From Thermohalobaculum sp039028795 (GTDB lineage: Bacteria > Pseudomonadota > Alphaproteobacteria > Rhodobacterales > Rhodobacteraceae): a DNA stretch of 64,000 nucleotides. Below, piece by piece: positions 43,644 to 52,721 of the stretch (position 1 is its first letter; each line of letters begins with the position of its first letter). The translations under genes and the position numbers were made by a program. The notes under the pieces were generated by a model. The model saw nothing but the letters and a program-made list of their open reading frames with translations, did not search any database and was not told where the DNA came from. The DNA is taken from the NCBI GenBank assembly GCA_039028795.1, contig JBCCHJ010000022.1:11681-75680 (forward strand). Reading direction: 5' to 3'.

Positions 43644-44627
43644 ATGCACGTGGACGACTTCATCATCGATTTGCCGCTGGCAGAGGGGGGTCTCTTAAAA
43701 GACACCCGATGCCGCTATGCGGTTTGGGGGCATTTGAATGGGGCGAAAGACAACCTGATCCTGTTCCCGACACGGTTCGGCGGCACCCATGAGCAGAACG
43801 CCTTTTTGATCGGCGAGGGCATGGCCCTGGACCCGAAGGATTGGTGCATCGTGGTTCCGAATATGCTGGGCAATGGGATGTCGTCCTCACCATCGAATAC
43901 ACCCGGTTTCCCGTGGGTCACGCATGCCGACAATATCGAACTGCAGCGCCGCCTGCTGGCCGAGCGTTTCCAGGATGCGCCTATTGCGATGGCCACTGGT
44001 TGGTCCATGGGGGCGCAGCAATCCTATCGTTGGGCGGTTGAAGAACCGGATCGAGTCGCGCGGCTGGTCACGTTTTGCGGGACGGCTCGAACGACGCCGC
44101 ATAACAAGGTTTTCCTGGAAGGTGTCTTGGCGGCGCTGGCGGCGGACCCGCGATATGGCACCAACGAAGCCCCGCTGGCAGGTCTGCGCGCCGCGGGACG
44201 GGTCTATGCCGGATGGGCCTATTCGCAGCCTTGGGTCAAACGCCATGGATGGCAGGCCGAAACGATCCGTTCGATCTTTGGCGAAATGGCAGATGTCGAG
44301 GCCTGGTTGAGCGACTATTGGGACAAGCTGTTCATGGCCAGATCAGCGGCAGACATCACTGCCTGTGCCCGGACATGGATGGCAAACGATGTGGCGGATG
44401 GCGGGGATCTGGCAATGGCCTTGGGCCGGATCACTGCAAAGACACTGGTAATGACGGCGACGACGGATTTGTATTTCACACCGGCCGATTGCCAGGCGGA
44501 AGCTGCGATGATTCCGGGCGCTGAATACCGGGACATGCAAACGGATTGGGGCCATATGTCGGGATCAGGCCAATCGGCGGAGGACACCGCCGTTATGAAT
44601 GCCGCGATTGCTGAGGTGTTGGGATAG
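43644..44627 (+). CDS. alpha/beta-hydrolase, homoserine acetyltransferase-like
   Basis: 327 residues with the alpha/beta-hydrolase fold: CRYAVWGHLNGAKDNLILFPTRFGGTHEQN, ATGWSMGAQQSYRWAVEEPDRV (nucleophile elbow GWSMGA with Ser), a late Asp strand TATTDLYFTPADCQ and DWGHMSGSG with the catalytic His. The layout is that of MetX-like acyltransferases and related esterases. AAAGGGG lies nine bases before the ATG at 43644; a TTG at 43626 is also open. Substrate not determined. Confidence 0.82.
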   Translation: MHVDDFIIDLPLAEGGLLKDTRCRYAVWGHLNGAKDNLILFPTRFGGTHEQNAFLIGEGMALDPKDWCIVVPNMLGNGMSSSPSNTPGFPWVTHADNIELQRRLLAERFQDAPIAMATGWSMGAQQSYRWAVEEPDRVARLVTFCGTARTTPHNKVFLEGVLAALAADPRYGTNEAPLAGLRAAGRVYAGWAYSQPWVKRHGWQAETIRSIFGEMADVEAWLSDYWDKLFMARSAADITACARTWMANDVADGGDLAMALGRITAKTLVMTATTDLYFTPADCQAEAAMIPGAEYRDMQTDWGHMSGSGQSAEDTAVMNAAIAEVLG

Positions 44628-44980
44628 CAACGCAAACATGGACGCTTGCCTTTGGCCATGTTCTGCAGGCGGTGGAGGAGCAATCTCGGGTTGGAGTTTG
44701 GGTTCGACGTATTACGGAACCCGGTATGGCGATCAGTCATTAGGTCTGATCAAGAAGTACAAGGGCGGCAGGCCTGCCGTTTATCCCAAGCCCCCTCAAC
44801 GGTGCGACCAGCCGAGGGGGAAACAGGTCACGAAGCGCTTCGAGAAATGGCTTTTAGAACAAGTTTCCTAAAGTTTTACTAACTTCCAGGATCCGGCTCG
44901 ATTTTCTTTTTTCTTGCGCACAACCAATATCCCGGGACCAAATTAATGGTTCCGTTCATGGGATGGGTTGGTCGGCAGGA
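44628..44980. other. gene-free region with several palindromes
   Basis: 353 bases between convergent genes, without a credible ORF. It contains the 14-bp palindrome CGGCAGGCCTGCCG (44766-44779), CCCCCTC/GAGGGGG arms (44791-44797 and 44814-44820), and the 12-bp palindrome CGAAGCGCTTCG (44831-44842). These could be parts of a structured RNA or transcript ends. A T-rich run lies near 44903-44916. Confidence 0.5.
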
Positions 44981-45289
44981 TTAGACCCTATAGCGACGCC
45001 GCGGTTCTTCCGCAGCTTCACGACGGTTCTGCTGGCTAGCGCACCAAGATGCCCACGCCGCTGCCGGCAGGCCATAGTACACGGCGACATCCATTGCTTC
45101 ACCGACGGCGGCACCTTGAGAAAATCCGAGCTTCACCATCGCCAGTGACATTACTATGCCCATAGCAAAGGTAACGCCCGTGGTTGCGGCCGTCATGATG
45201 GCAATTGGTGTCGCGCCAGAGTTACCTCTTACCAGACCCCACGCCAAAACCCAATTTATGCAAAATGCAATTATACCGAGTGCAAGCAT
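44981..45289 (-). CDS. small membrane protein, 102 aa
   Basis: Three likely membrane helices (GIIAFCINWVLAWGLV; IAIMTAATTGVTFAMGIVMSLAM; AVYYGLPAAAWASWC) followed by a basic tail (REAAEEPRRRYRV). Family unknown to me. Codon pattern and hydrophobic organisation support coding, but no good ribosome site precedes the ATG. It is downstream of the polyamine transporter operon on the same strand, separated by 107 bases. Confidence 0.55.
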   Translation of the reverse strand: MLALGIIAFCINWVLAWGLVRGNSGATPIAIMTAATTGVTFAMGIVMSLAMVKLGFSQGAAVGEAMDVAVYYGLPAAAWASWCASQQNRREAAEEPRRRYRV

Positions 45290-45396
45290 GGTCGAATGAT
45301 CGTAAAATTTGAGTTAGGCGTCAACGCGTTTCGCCCAATAAACCTCTCATTTTAGCCTAATTTCGCCTTAAATATCCGCAATATGCGAACGTTGAA

Positions 45397-46473
45397 TCAT
45401 TGATTCAACAATAGCGTGTCTTCGCTTTGCCAGCTTAGCCAAACCTGGTCTCCGATGTCGGTGGTGTCGAGTGTGGCGCGCGTAGAATTTTGAACAGTAA
45501 CCGAAAGTCGGGGGCCACCTTCTGCCTGCACATAGATGTGCGAGGTGTCGCCATAGTAGGCCCAATCAGTGACCTTTCCTTGGGTTTTCATCGCAGCCGC
45601 CGATGGCTCATCCGGGGTCATGCGAATCTTCTCTGGCCGTACCGCCAAAGAAACATTGCCGTTTGCTGGGCTGCTATGGAGCACCTGAACCTTACCCAAA
45701 TGGGCCACGTCAACGGTAACACTGCCTTCTGCCGCCCCAACGACCTGACCTTCCAGCAAGTTCACTTTACCGATGAAATCTGCAACGAAGCGGGAGTTTG
45801 GGGATTCATAAAGCTCTTCTGGCGTCGCGATCTGTTCGACCCGGCCTTCGTTCATAACTGCAATCCGGTCAGCCATGGACAGGGCTTCATCCTGATCATG
45901 GGTCACGATGATAAAGGTGATGCCGACATCCTGTTGCAGGCGGCTGAGTTCCAACTGCATCTGTTCGCGAAGCTTGGCGTCTAGGGCGGACATAGGCTCG
46001 TCCAACAGCAGCACCTTGGGCCGTTTCACCAAGGCGCGGGCAAGCGCCACGCGCTGACGTTGGCCGCCAGAAAGCTGATCAGGTTTACGGGCGCCTAGGT
46101 GACCGAGCTGCACCATCTCCAGCGCTTCTTCGGCGCGAGATTTGATCTCGGCCGCCGGGGTACCGGTGACCTTCAGCCCATAGCCGACATTGTCCAGCAC
46201 CGTCATGTGGGGGAACACGGCATAGGACTGAAAAACCATGTTGACCGGGCGCTTGTTCGGCGGGGTGTCGCCCACATCCTCGCCATCGATCAAGATCTGG
46301 CCAGAGGATGGGGTTTCAAACCCCGCGATAATGCGCAGCAACGTGGTCTTTCCGCACCCGGATGGGCCGAGCAGGGCGAAGAATTCGTTCGGTGCGATGT
46401 CGAAATGGGCATCGTCTACGGCTTTGACGCCGGGGAATTCTTTCGTGATGTGTTGGATGGAGATGATGCTCAT
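45397..46473 (-). CDS. potA: polyamine ABC transporter ATP-binding protein
   Basis: 358 residues: Walker A GPSGCGKTT, signature LSGGQRQRVALARALVKRP, Walker B VLLLDEPMSALD, switch His in IIVTHDQDEALSMADRI, and a C-terminal TOBE domain (LAVRPEKIRM). This is the PotA/PotG ATPase pattern. It energises uptake of spermidine or putrescine by two permeases. Its ATG overlaps the stop of the preceding permease (ATGA). Last gene of the operon. Confidence 0.92.
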   Translation of the reverse strand: MSIISIQHITKEFPGVKAVDDAHFDIAPNEFFALLGPSGCGKTTLLRIIAGFETPSSGQILIDGEDVGDTPPNKRPVNMVFQSYAVFPHMTVLDNVGYGLKVTGTPAAEIKSRAEEALEMVQLGHLGARKPDQLSGGQRQRVALARALVKRPKVLLLDEPMSALDAKLREQMQLELSRLQQDVGITFIIVTHDQDEALSMADRIAVMNEGRVEQIATPEELYESPNSRFVADFIGKVNLLEGQVVGAAEGSVTVDVAHLGKVQVLHSSPANGNVSLAVRPEKIRMTPDEPSAAAMKTQGKVTDWAYYGDTSHIYVQAEGGPRLSVTVQNSTRATLDTTDIGDQVWLSWQSEDTLLLNQ

Positions 46474-47306
46474 GCGTTCTCTGCCTTATCGGGCCGCTGC
46501 AACCGGATCATCAGGGCGGTCACGACGATGGTGATCAGAACCAGAATGGTCGAGGCGGCGTTGACCTCGGGCGTCACGCTGAAGCGGACCATGGAATAGA
46601 CCTTGACCGGGAAGGTTACGGTTTCAGGCCCAGACGTGAAGAATGTGATCACAAAATCGTCCAGCGATAGCGTGAATGCCAACAAGGCCCCCGCCACCAG
46701 ACCGGGCCGCATATAAGGGAAGATGACGCCCCAGAACGTCTGCCACTCCGTGGCGCCAAGGTCGCGCGAGGCTTCCTCGAGTTCCCGATTGAACCCAGCC
46801 ATCCGGGCGCGGACGACGATGGCGACGAACGGGAAGCTAAAGGCGATATGCGCGATGGTGATCGCCGAAAGGTTCAGTGGCCAGGGCATCCCCGCGGGCC
46901 AGCCGACGCGGTTGAAGAAGGCCAGCATCGCGACGCCCATGCAAATCTCGGGGATCACGATGGGCAGGGCCATGAAGCCCTCATAGGCGCCTTTGAGCGG
47001 GAACCGGAACCGCCAAAGCAGTAGCGCCACCATAGCGCCCAATGCAGTGGCGATGATGGTGTTGAAAAAGGCGATGGTCAGAGAGTTGATGAAGGCCTCG
47101 ACTAGCCCGTCGTTCTTCAGTGCCTTTTCATAGTACTTTGTGGTGAAGCCCCGCCAGACGATGTTGCGTTTAGAATCGTTGAAGCTGAACACCATCATCA
47201 GGATGACGGGCGCGTAGAGCAGAACGAAAACGGCGGCGATGAAGATCTTCATCCATAGCCGCCCGGCATAGTCCAGCGGAGCGGGTTTGCTGCGGCGCCA
47301 GATCAT
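46470..47306 (-). CDS. potC: polyamine ABC transporter permease, PotC-like
   Basis: 278 residues with six membrane helices and the EAA loop (ELEEASRDLGATEWQTFWGVIFPYMRPGL) that docks to the ATPase. N-terminal arrangement (IFIAAVFVLLYAPVILMMVFSFN) is typical of PotC/PotI. Overlaps PotB and PotA genes by four bases on each side. Confidence 0.9.
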   Translation of the reverse strand: MIWRRSKPAPLDYAGRLWMKIFIAAVFVLLYAPVILMMVFSFNDSKRNIVWRGFTTKYYEKALKNDGLVEAFINSLTIAFFNTIIATALGAMVALLLWRFRFPLKGAYEGFMALPIVIPEICMGVAMLAFFNRVGWPAGMPWPLNLSAITIAHIAFSFPFVAIVVRARMAGFNRELEEASRDLGATEWQTFWGVIFPYMRPGLVAGALLAFTLSLDDFVITFFTSGPETVTFPVKVYSMVRFSVTPEVNAASTILVLITIVVTALMIRLQRPDKAENA

Positions 47307-48208
47307 GCCTGCATCCCCGATTGTTTGGACATGATGGCGCGTAGGGCTAGCGCGCCGAAGGTGACATACATCAGCAGGAAGGACAGCGCTGCGCCAAATG
47401 GCCAGTCATTGGCGGTTTTGAACTGCCGTTCGATGACATTGCCGATCATCACTGCGTTTGTGCCGCCCAACAGATCCGCTGTCAGGAAAGATCCCAAAGA
47501 GGGGATGAAAACCAGGATCACGCCAGAGATGATGCCGGACATGGTCAGTGGGACGGTCACCTTGAAGAACGTGGTGCGTTGCGATGCGCCGAGGTCCAGC
47601 GAGGCCTCGAGCATCGAGCGATCGAGCCGTTCTATCGATGCATATAGTGGCAGCACCATGAACGGCATGAACACATAGACCAAGCCGGCGATTACCGCAA
47701 AGTCGTTATAGAGCAGCTCCAGCGGCTCGTACGGGCCGAACAACGCATCCAACCATATCGCGTCATAAACCCATTCCAGCGTGAAGTTCACATAGCCCTT
47801 AGTGCGGAAGACCGCGATCAGCGCATAGGTACGGATCAGCAGGTTGATCCAGAACGGCAGGATCACGGCCAAAAGCAGCCAGGGTTTCCACTTGGCCGAG
47901 GCAAAGGAAATCACGAAGGCAACCGGGTAGGCAATGACCAGGCACATGAACGTCGCCAGCGCGGAGATCCAAATCGATTTCCAGATGATTTTTAAATAGA
48001 CGGGATCAAAGAGGGCGCGGGTATAATTGGCCAAGGTCCAGGTGATTTCGGTTTCCGTGATCGAAACCTTGCCATCAATCACGGCTTTTTCGCCGAAGGA
48101 TAGGACCCAGATGATCGCCAAGGGGATCAGGAAGAAGAGCACCAGCCAAAACGATCCCGGTCCGGCTAGGACCCAGAAGGCTTTGGGGTTCTTGCGGTAA
48201 TGTTCCAT
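47303..48208 (-). CDS. potB: polyamine ABC transporter permease, PotB-like
   Basis: 301 residues, six membrane helices, the EAA loop reading SMLEASLDLGASQRTTFFKVTVPLTMSGI, and SLGSFLTADLLGG, all typical of PotB/PotH. Follows the binding-protein gene after 77 bases that contain two strong hairpins, so its expression is probably below that of the binding protein. Confidence 0.9.
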   Translation of the reverse strand: MEHYRKNPKAFWVLAGPGSFWLVLFFLIPLAIIWVLSFGEKAVIDGKVSITETEITWTLANYTRALFDPVYLKIIWKSIWISALATFMCLVIAYPVAFVISFASAKWKPWLLLAVILPFWINLLIRTYALIAVFRTKGYVNFTLEWVYDAIWLDALFGPYEPLELLYNDFAVIAGLVYVFMPFMVLPLYASIERLDRSMLEASLDLGASQRTTFFKVTVPLTMSGIISGVILVFIPSLGSFLTADLLGGTNAVMIGNVIERQFKTANDWPFGAALSFLLMYVTFGALALRAIMSKQSGMQA

Positions 48209-48224
48209 CAGCCCCCGGCGGTGA

Positions 48225-48280
48225 AGGATGGGCTGGCACCCATCCTACGGTTCAGCGAAGGGCGGGCATTATCCCGCCCT
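48225..48280 (-). terminator. two hairpins between binding protein and permease genes
   Basis: Read on the minus strand after the binding-protein stop, AGGGCGGG/CCCGCCCT (48259-48266 with 48273-48280, six-base loop) is followed by AGGATGGG/CCCATCCT (48225-48232 with 48239-48246). Neither has a U-run. Such tandem hairpins typically stabilise the upstream mRNA or cause partial termination, giving more binding protein than permease. Confidence 0.65.
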
Positions 48281-48285
48281 AGTCA

Positions 48286-49362
48286 TCACGCGGCTTGAAC
48301 GCGGGTCCAGGCGTCGTTGATGTTTTTGACGTGCTCTTCGCCGAGGTAGAGCTGGAACTCGCACTTTGCCACGGTTTCTTCCGTCGGGAAGATCGCTGGG
48401 TTTTCATTGTATTCGGCGCTCAGCTTGGACCGGGCTGCTTCGTTCGGCGTGGCGTATTGGATATAGTCTGCGATCAGTGCGCCGGGGTCTGCCTCGAGGA
48501 TATAGTTGATGAAGGCATGCGCGTTGTCCGGATGCGGCGCGCCCTTTGGAATGCAAAGGCAGTCCTGCCAGATCAGCCCGCCTTCGTCCGGCACGAAGAA
48601 CGACAGCTCGTCATCTTCGGCCATGACCTGCAGGATGTCGCCATTCCATTCCTGGGCAATCACGACCTCGCCCGAAGCCAGAAGGTCCTGACCGTTATCA
48701 TCGGCGAAGACCTTGATATTGCCTTTCTGCGCGATCAGCATTTCTTCAGCAGCTTTGATATCGGCCATGTCGGTCGAGTTCAGCGATTTGCCCATGTATT
48801 TCATCGCATGGCCCAGCACGTTCTGGCCGTCGCCCAGAAGCGAGATCTTGCCCGCGAACTGATCGGAATCGTAAAGGTGCTTCCAGGAAGCATTGATGTC
48901 GCCGGTGCGCTTTTTGTTATACCCGACGCCGATGGTGCCCCACATATAGGCAACCGAGTGTTTAAGGCCTGGATCGAAGCTGGCGTCCTGGAAGTTTTTG
49001 CCCAAGTTCGACATGTTCGGGATCTTCGAGTGATCCAGCGGGACCAGCATATCGGCCGCGATCATGCGTTCGACATAGTCATTGGTCGGCACAATCAGGT
49101 CGTAGCCCGGGTTGCCTTCCTTCAGTTTGGCGAACAGCTCGTCATTGTCGGCAAAGAGGTCCATCTTGACCTCGATGCCCGAGGCTTCGTTGAAGTCTTC
49201 CAGTGTCGTTTCGCCGATATAGGTGTCCCAGTTGTAAAAGTTCAGCTTCTTTTCCTCGGCAGCCATGGTGCCGCGCGGCAGGAAAGTAAGGCCTGCCATA
49301 GCAGCAGCACCGCCCATGAGGCTGCGGCGGTCCGGACGGAATTTTGGCGTGAAGGTTGCCAT
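48286..49362 (-). CDS. potD: polyamine ABC transporter substrate-binding protein (PotD/PotF-like)
   Basis: 358 residues with a twin-arginine-like signal (DRRSLMGGAAAMAGLTFLPRGTMAA) and a PotD fold: LNFYNWDTYIGETTLEDF, YDLIVPTNDYVERM, WGTIGVGYN, AQEWNGDILQVM and IPKGAPHPDNAHAFINYIL. Conserved Trp/Asp/Glu residues line the polyamine site. The ATG at 49362 has GGGGAG nine bases upstream; the frame above it is not coding. First gene of the transporter operon. Confidence 0.92.
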   Translation of the reverse strand: MATFTPKFRPDRRSLMGGAAAMAGLTFLPRGTMAAEEKKLNFYNWDTYIGETTLEDFNEASGIEVKMDLFADNDELFAKLKEGNPGYDLIVPTNDYVERMIAADMLVPLDHSKIPNMSNLGKNFQDASFDPGLKHSVAYMWGTIGVGYNKKRTGDINASWKHLYDSDQFAGKISLLGDGQNVLGHAMKYMGKSLNSTDMADIKAAEEMLIAQKGNIKVFADDNGQDLLASGEVVIAQEWNGDILQVMAEDDELSFFVPDEGGLIWQDCLCIPKGAPHPDNAHAFINYILEADPGALIADYIQYATPNEAARSKLSAEYNENPAIFPTEETVAKCEFQLYLGEEHVKNINDAWTRVQAA

Positions 49363-49544
49363 TGAGTGTGTCTCCCCTGAGTGATGTCTCTTCCCGGAAG
49401 CTGACATTACGCAGATGCACCCTCTTGGCAACTGGAAAGGCCGTGATCGGGCGGCGCAATGGCGACCCCTTCGGGCCCGGGTGAGATTATGCCGCGCGCT
49501 CCGTGGTAATCCGGCGATGTGAAGGTACGTTGCTCGCGTGGGAG

Positions 49545-51746
49545 CTATTTGGTGCGCGCGATGTGCACGCCGTCCCAATCCGGCGGCGGTGGGAATTCGA
49601 TCATTTCACCGATCCGTTCAAGATAGGTTCGGGCGAGTGCCTCTGTATCCAAGGTGGGCACGGACATTTTTCCAATTGCATTGAACGCGTCTTCCGCGCG
49701 GTGCCATTGCTGGGTGGTATAGGCGGCACGGGCGTGGGCCAAGGTCGATTTGAAGGACTGGAAGGCCGCGTCCTGAAGCATCGGCGCATGGCCCAGAACA
49801 GTGTGGATCGGTTCCGGCTGGGTTCGGCCTTTGACAGCGACCACGTCGATTTCGACCATCGCGAAACGGCCTGCCACAGCCTGGGCTGTCGAGTCGCCTA
49901 TACAGTTCATCACGCCATAGGCCTTGGTTTGCCCTTCCAGGCGCGAGGCCAAGTTCACCGCATCTCCGATGCCTGTGTATCCGAGCCGCCGGCGCGACCC
50001 CATGAAGCCAACACTACAAGGTCCGGTGTTCACCCCTGCGCCTGCGTTGATATCTGGCAGGCCCCGCGGCGCGAAGCTTGTGTTTATGTCGTTCAGCACA
50101 CCCGGCATCGCAAGCAAGGTTTCTACGGCGCGACCGGCGTGATCTGGCTCGCGCGTTGGTGCATTCCAGAACGCCATGATCGCATCGCCAATGAATTTGT
50201 CGATGGTGCCGCCGCGGTCCAGGATCATGTCAGACAACGGTGTCAGGAAGTCATTCACGAAATCCACGACGGTTTCCGGTGACATGCTTTCTGTCAGGGT
50301 CGAGAACTTCCGCACGTCGATGAACATCACGGTCAGTTCGCGGGAATCTCCGCTAGGTGTGAGCTGGTGTTCGGGATCGTCGGCAATCGTATTGATCAGT
50401 TCCGGCGGGATGAAATGCGCGAACTGATTGCGGACTGCGCGGCGCTCGCGTTCTTTCAGAAAGATGCCAAGCCCGGTTGTCGCAACATAAACCGCCAGTG
50501 CAGCCGCGATTGGGAACAGAGGAGCCAAGAGCATGTCTTGGGTTGAAAACACCCACCAGCTGCCACCGGCGGCGACGCTCATCAAGACCAGCACGCCAGC
50601 CAGCGTCAGTGCCGGTCGTTGCAGCATGCCAAGCAAAGTCGCCAGCAGGCCGAACAGAACCAGAAGACCGCGTTCTGCACCTGTCGCCCAATAGGGACGA
50701 TAAAGATAGGTGCCCGCAATGACTTGCTCGAGGATCTCCGCATGGACCTGCATGCCGGGGGTCCGGGGGTCGAGCGGCGTTTCGATGATGTCGAATAACC
50801 CGGGAACGGAGGTCCCGACCACGACCAAACGCCCGGCCAGCTCTGCCGTTGCGGCTGTGTCGCCTTCGAGCACTTTCCAGGCCGGAACGATGCGTTGGGT
50901 CTGATGCCCGGAATACCGGACGCGCAACTGACCTTGGCTGTCGACAGGAACAATAAGCGCGCCGACGCGCAATGCGACGGGTTCCGGGTCGGCCAATGAG
51001 GCTTGATCCTGCGATCCAGTGGCCTTCAGCGTGTAGCTCGTTTCGCCTTGCGCGACCCGCAGGACCTCCATGGAAAGAGCCGGGGCCTTCACCCCGGCTG
51101 AATTCACGGCGATCGGAACCTTCCGGACAATCCGGGACTTCGCGTCGCCCAGGCTGATGAAACCAAGGCCGGTTGCTGCTTTGGCCAGGACGTCGACATT
51201 CGACGTGGTTCCGGCAAAGCCGACCAGGGCCTGGGTTGGGTCATCGCCGACGACGTTCATCTGCGCCTTGAAGGCGACGATCTTGTTTTGAGCCTTGGGC
51301 AATCCCGCAACGGACAGGACAGTCGGCCAGGATGCCAGAGCGCTCGCGAACTCTTCATCATTGTCGGTCAGCCCCGTGATATCTATGTCGCCGTCACCGG
51401 CGCCGAAGCGCCGTCTGGACGCCGCCCAAGTCTGAGGCGACGTCCGATCGGGTTCTTCGAAGAAGATATCGAAGCCGATCGCACCGACCTCTGCCTGGCG
51501 AAGCCGGTTGGTCAATTCAGCCATAATGTATCTGGGCCAGGGCCACTGACCGAACCGATTCAGCGATTCCTGATCAATGTCGACCAGGCGGACCGGGGCA
51601 TTCGGGTCATAGGGCCGTGGTGACAGGCGCTGGTACTGATCATAAAGCTCTTCTTCGACGCTGCGCACGCCTTGGACGTCCAGAATGTGGACCAATAGGA
51701 TCAGGCCGGTCACTGCCAGCCCGGCGATGAACAAAAGACGTCTCAT
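49545..51746 (-). CDS. CHASE2-domain adenylate/guanylate cyclase
   Basis: 733 residues. An N-terminal membrane helix is followed by a periplasmic CHASE2 sensor (about 30-330, VRLVDIDQESLNRFGQWPWPR, VVVGTSVPGLFDIIETPLD), three membrane helices (about 335-425) and a class III cyclase domain. The cyclase has VMFIDVRKFSTLTESM and IDKFIGDAIMAFWNAP (two metal Asp) and NAGAGVNTGPCSVGFMG with NLASRLEG (transition-state Asn/Arg). It should make cAMP, less likely cGMP, in response to an extracytoplasmic signal. It lies downstream of FecR and TPR/barrel genes in one operon, behind a CRP-like site. Confidence 0.92.
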   Translation of the reverse strand: MRRLLFIAGLAVTGLILLVHILDVQGVRSVEEELYDQYQRLSPRPYDPNAPVRLVDIDQESLNRFGQWPWPRYIMAELTNRLRQAEVGAIGFDIFFEEPDRTSPQTWAASRRRFGAGDGDIDITGLTDNDEEFASALASWPTVLSVAGLPKAQNKIVAFKAQMNVVGDDPTQALVGFAGTTSNVDVLAKAATGLGFISLGDAKSRIVRKVPIAVNSAGVKAPALSMEVLRVAQGETSYTLKATGSQDQASLADPEPVALRVGALIVPVDSQGQLRVRYSGHQTQRIVPAWKVLEGDTAATAELAGRLVVVGTSVPGLFDIIETPLDPRTPGMQVHAEILEQVIAGTYLYRPYWATGAERGLLVLFGLLATLLGMLQRPALTLAGVLVLMSVAAGGSWWVFSTQDMLLAPLFPIAAALAVYVATTGLGIFLKERERRAVRNQFAHFIPPELINTIADDPEHQLTPSGDSRELTVMFIDVRKFSTLTESMSPETVVDFVNDFLTPLSDMILDRGGTIDKFIGDAIMAFWNAPTREPDHAGRAVETLLAMPGVLNDINTSFAPRGLPDINAGAGVNTGPCSVGFMGSRRRLGYTGIGDAVNLASRLEGQTKAYGVMNCIGDSTAQAVAGRFAMVEIDVVAVKGRTQPEPIHTVLGHAPMLQDAAFQSFKSTLAHARAAYTTQQWHRAEDAFNAIGKMSVPTLDTEALARTYLERIGEMIEFPPPPDWDGVHIARTK

Positions 51747-51843
51747 GGTACCCGGCTGGTACGATGGTCACAGCGAATGTCCAATGTCGAGCCTGAATGT
51801 ACCCTGTCGATTTACACGCCGTCAGCGACGCGGATCTTCAACA

Positions 51844-52713
51844 TCACTGGCATTCAGCTGTGCACCCCGTTGGCTCCATCACCAGGATACCCATAGGACG
51901 CAGTTGCGGTGTGATCTCAGGATCGAAAACGGGTTCCGGCTCCAGTCCCATAGCACCTCGACCGATGGTGCGGTCGTCGAAGATACTTTCGCGGATATCG
52001 TTTTCCACGATGATCTCTTCGCGCTCTTCCCCTGTGGTCGACAATGATCCTTTTTCCGCTGGTCCGACGGATTCAGCACCCGCACTAAACCGGTTTTGCG
52101 TTGGATCCGGATCGTCTTCCCCATCCAGACGCCGCAACAGATCAGCCAGTACTTCGGGACCGATGACGCCCTGGTACCCCTCTTCTGTCAGGATCGCGCC
52201 GGGCCGCGAGGCACAATGCCGGCCGGTGCCGCCTTCCACACAAACGTATTCGCCTGCCAGCAAGATGACACGCACGCCCGCGGCCAGCAATTCGACCAGA
52301 ACGATGCCGCCACGCACGCCGATTGTGGCATTCGATGTCCGGATGATGCCGTCTGTCTTTTTGGTTATGCGCCCACCGATGAAGCGAAGCGCACCTTTGC
52401 CCAGGGTCACGGCAATCTCGCCCGCGTCGCGATCCGGGTCATAGACGAACGTGTCCAGAACCACTTCGCTATTCGGGGCGATCGTCAGCGTCGTCTGATC
52501 AGAAAATAGGAGTTGTCCACGACCGTTTGGCGAAGACACGATCCTCTCATTCGCGATGACATTTACACCGACCGCAAGCGGACGGGACGCCTGGCCCGGA
52601 GGCGTTCCGTCGATGGATGGCTCCAAAGATGCCACGACGCCAATTTGTTGCGCATGGGCTGATCCCATTGTCATGATCAGACCGGCCAGCAGAAAACCAA
52701 ATTTACGCATCAT
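51844..52713 (-). CDS. FecR-domain exported protein
   Basis: 289 residues with a signal peptide (FLLAGLIMTMGSAHAQ) and a FecR domain: ANERIVSSPNGRGQLLFSDQTTLTIAPNSEVVLDTFVY, GKGALRFIGGRITKK and ASNATIGVRGGIVLVEL-like strand (TSNATIGVRGG). Periplasmic FecR domains of this class often sit with CHASE2 cyclases and beta-barrel proteins. A GEYVCVEGGTGRHC segment may hold a disulfide. Nine bases separate its start from the barrel gene stop. Confidence 0.87.
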   Translation of the reverse strand: MMRKFGFLLAGLIMTMGSAHAQQIGVVASLEPSIDGTPPGQASRPLAVGVNVIANERIVSSPNGRGQLLFSDQTTLTIAPNSEVVLDTFVYDPDRDAGEIAVTLGKGALRFIGGRITKKTDGIIRTSNATIGVRGGIVLVELLAAGVRVILLAGEYVCVEGGTGRHCASRPGAILTEEGYQGVIGPEVLADLLRRLDGEDDPDPTQNRFSAGAESVGPAEKGSLSTTGEEREEIIVENDIRESIFDDRTIGRGAMGLEPEPVFDPEITPQLRPMGILVMEPTGCTAECQ

Positions 52714-52721
52714 CCCGTCCC

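Noticed and set aside
44599..44871. 90-codon ORF overlapping the end of the alpha/beta-hydrolase gene
   Set aside because: It starts inside a certain gene, has no ribosome site and runs over several palindromes.
48295..49365. 356-codon open frame antisense to the polyamine-binding protein gene
   Set aside because: A codon-bias shadow of a well-supported ABC binding protein gene.
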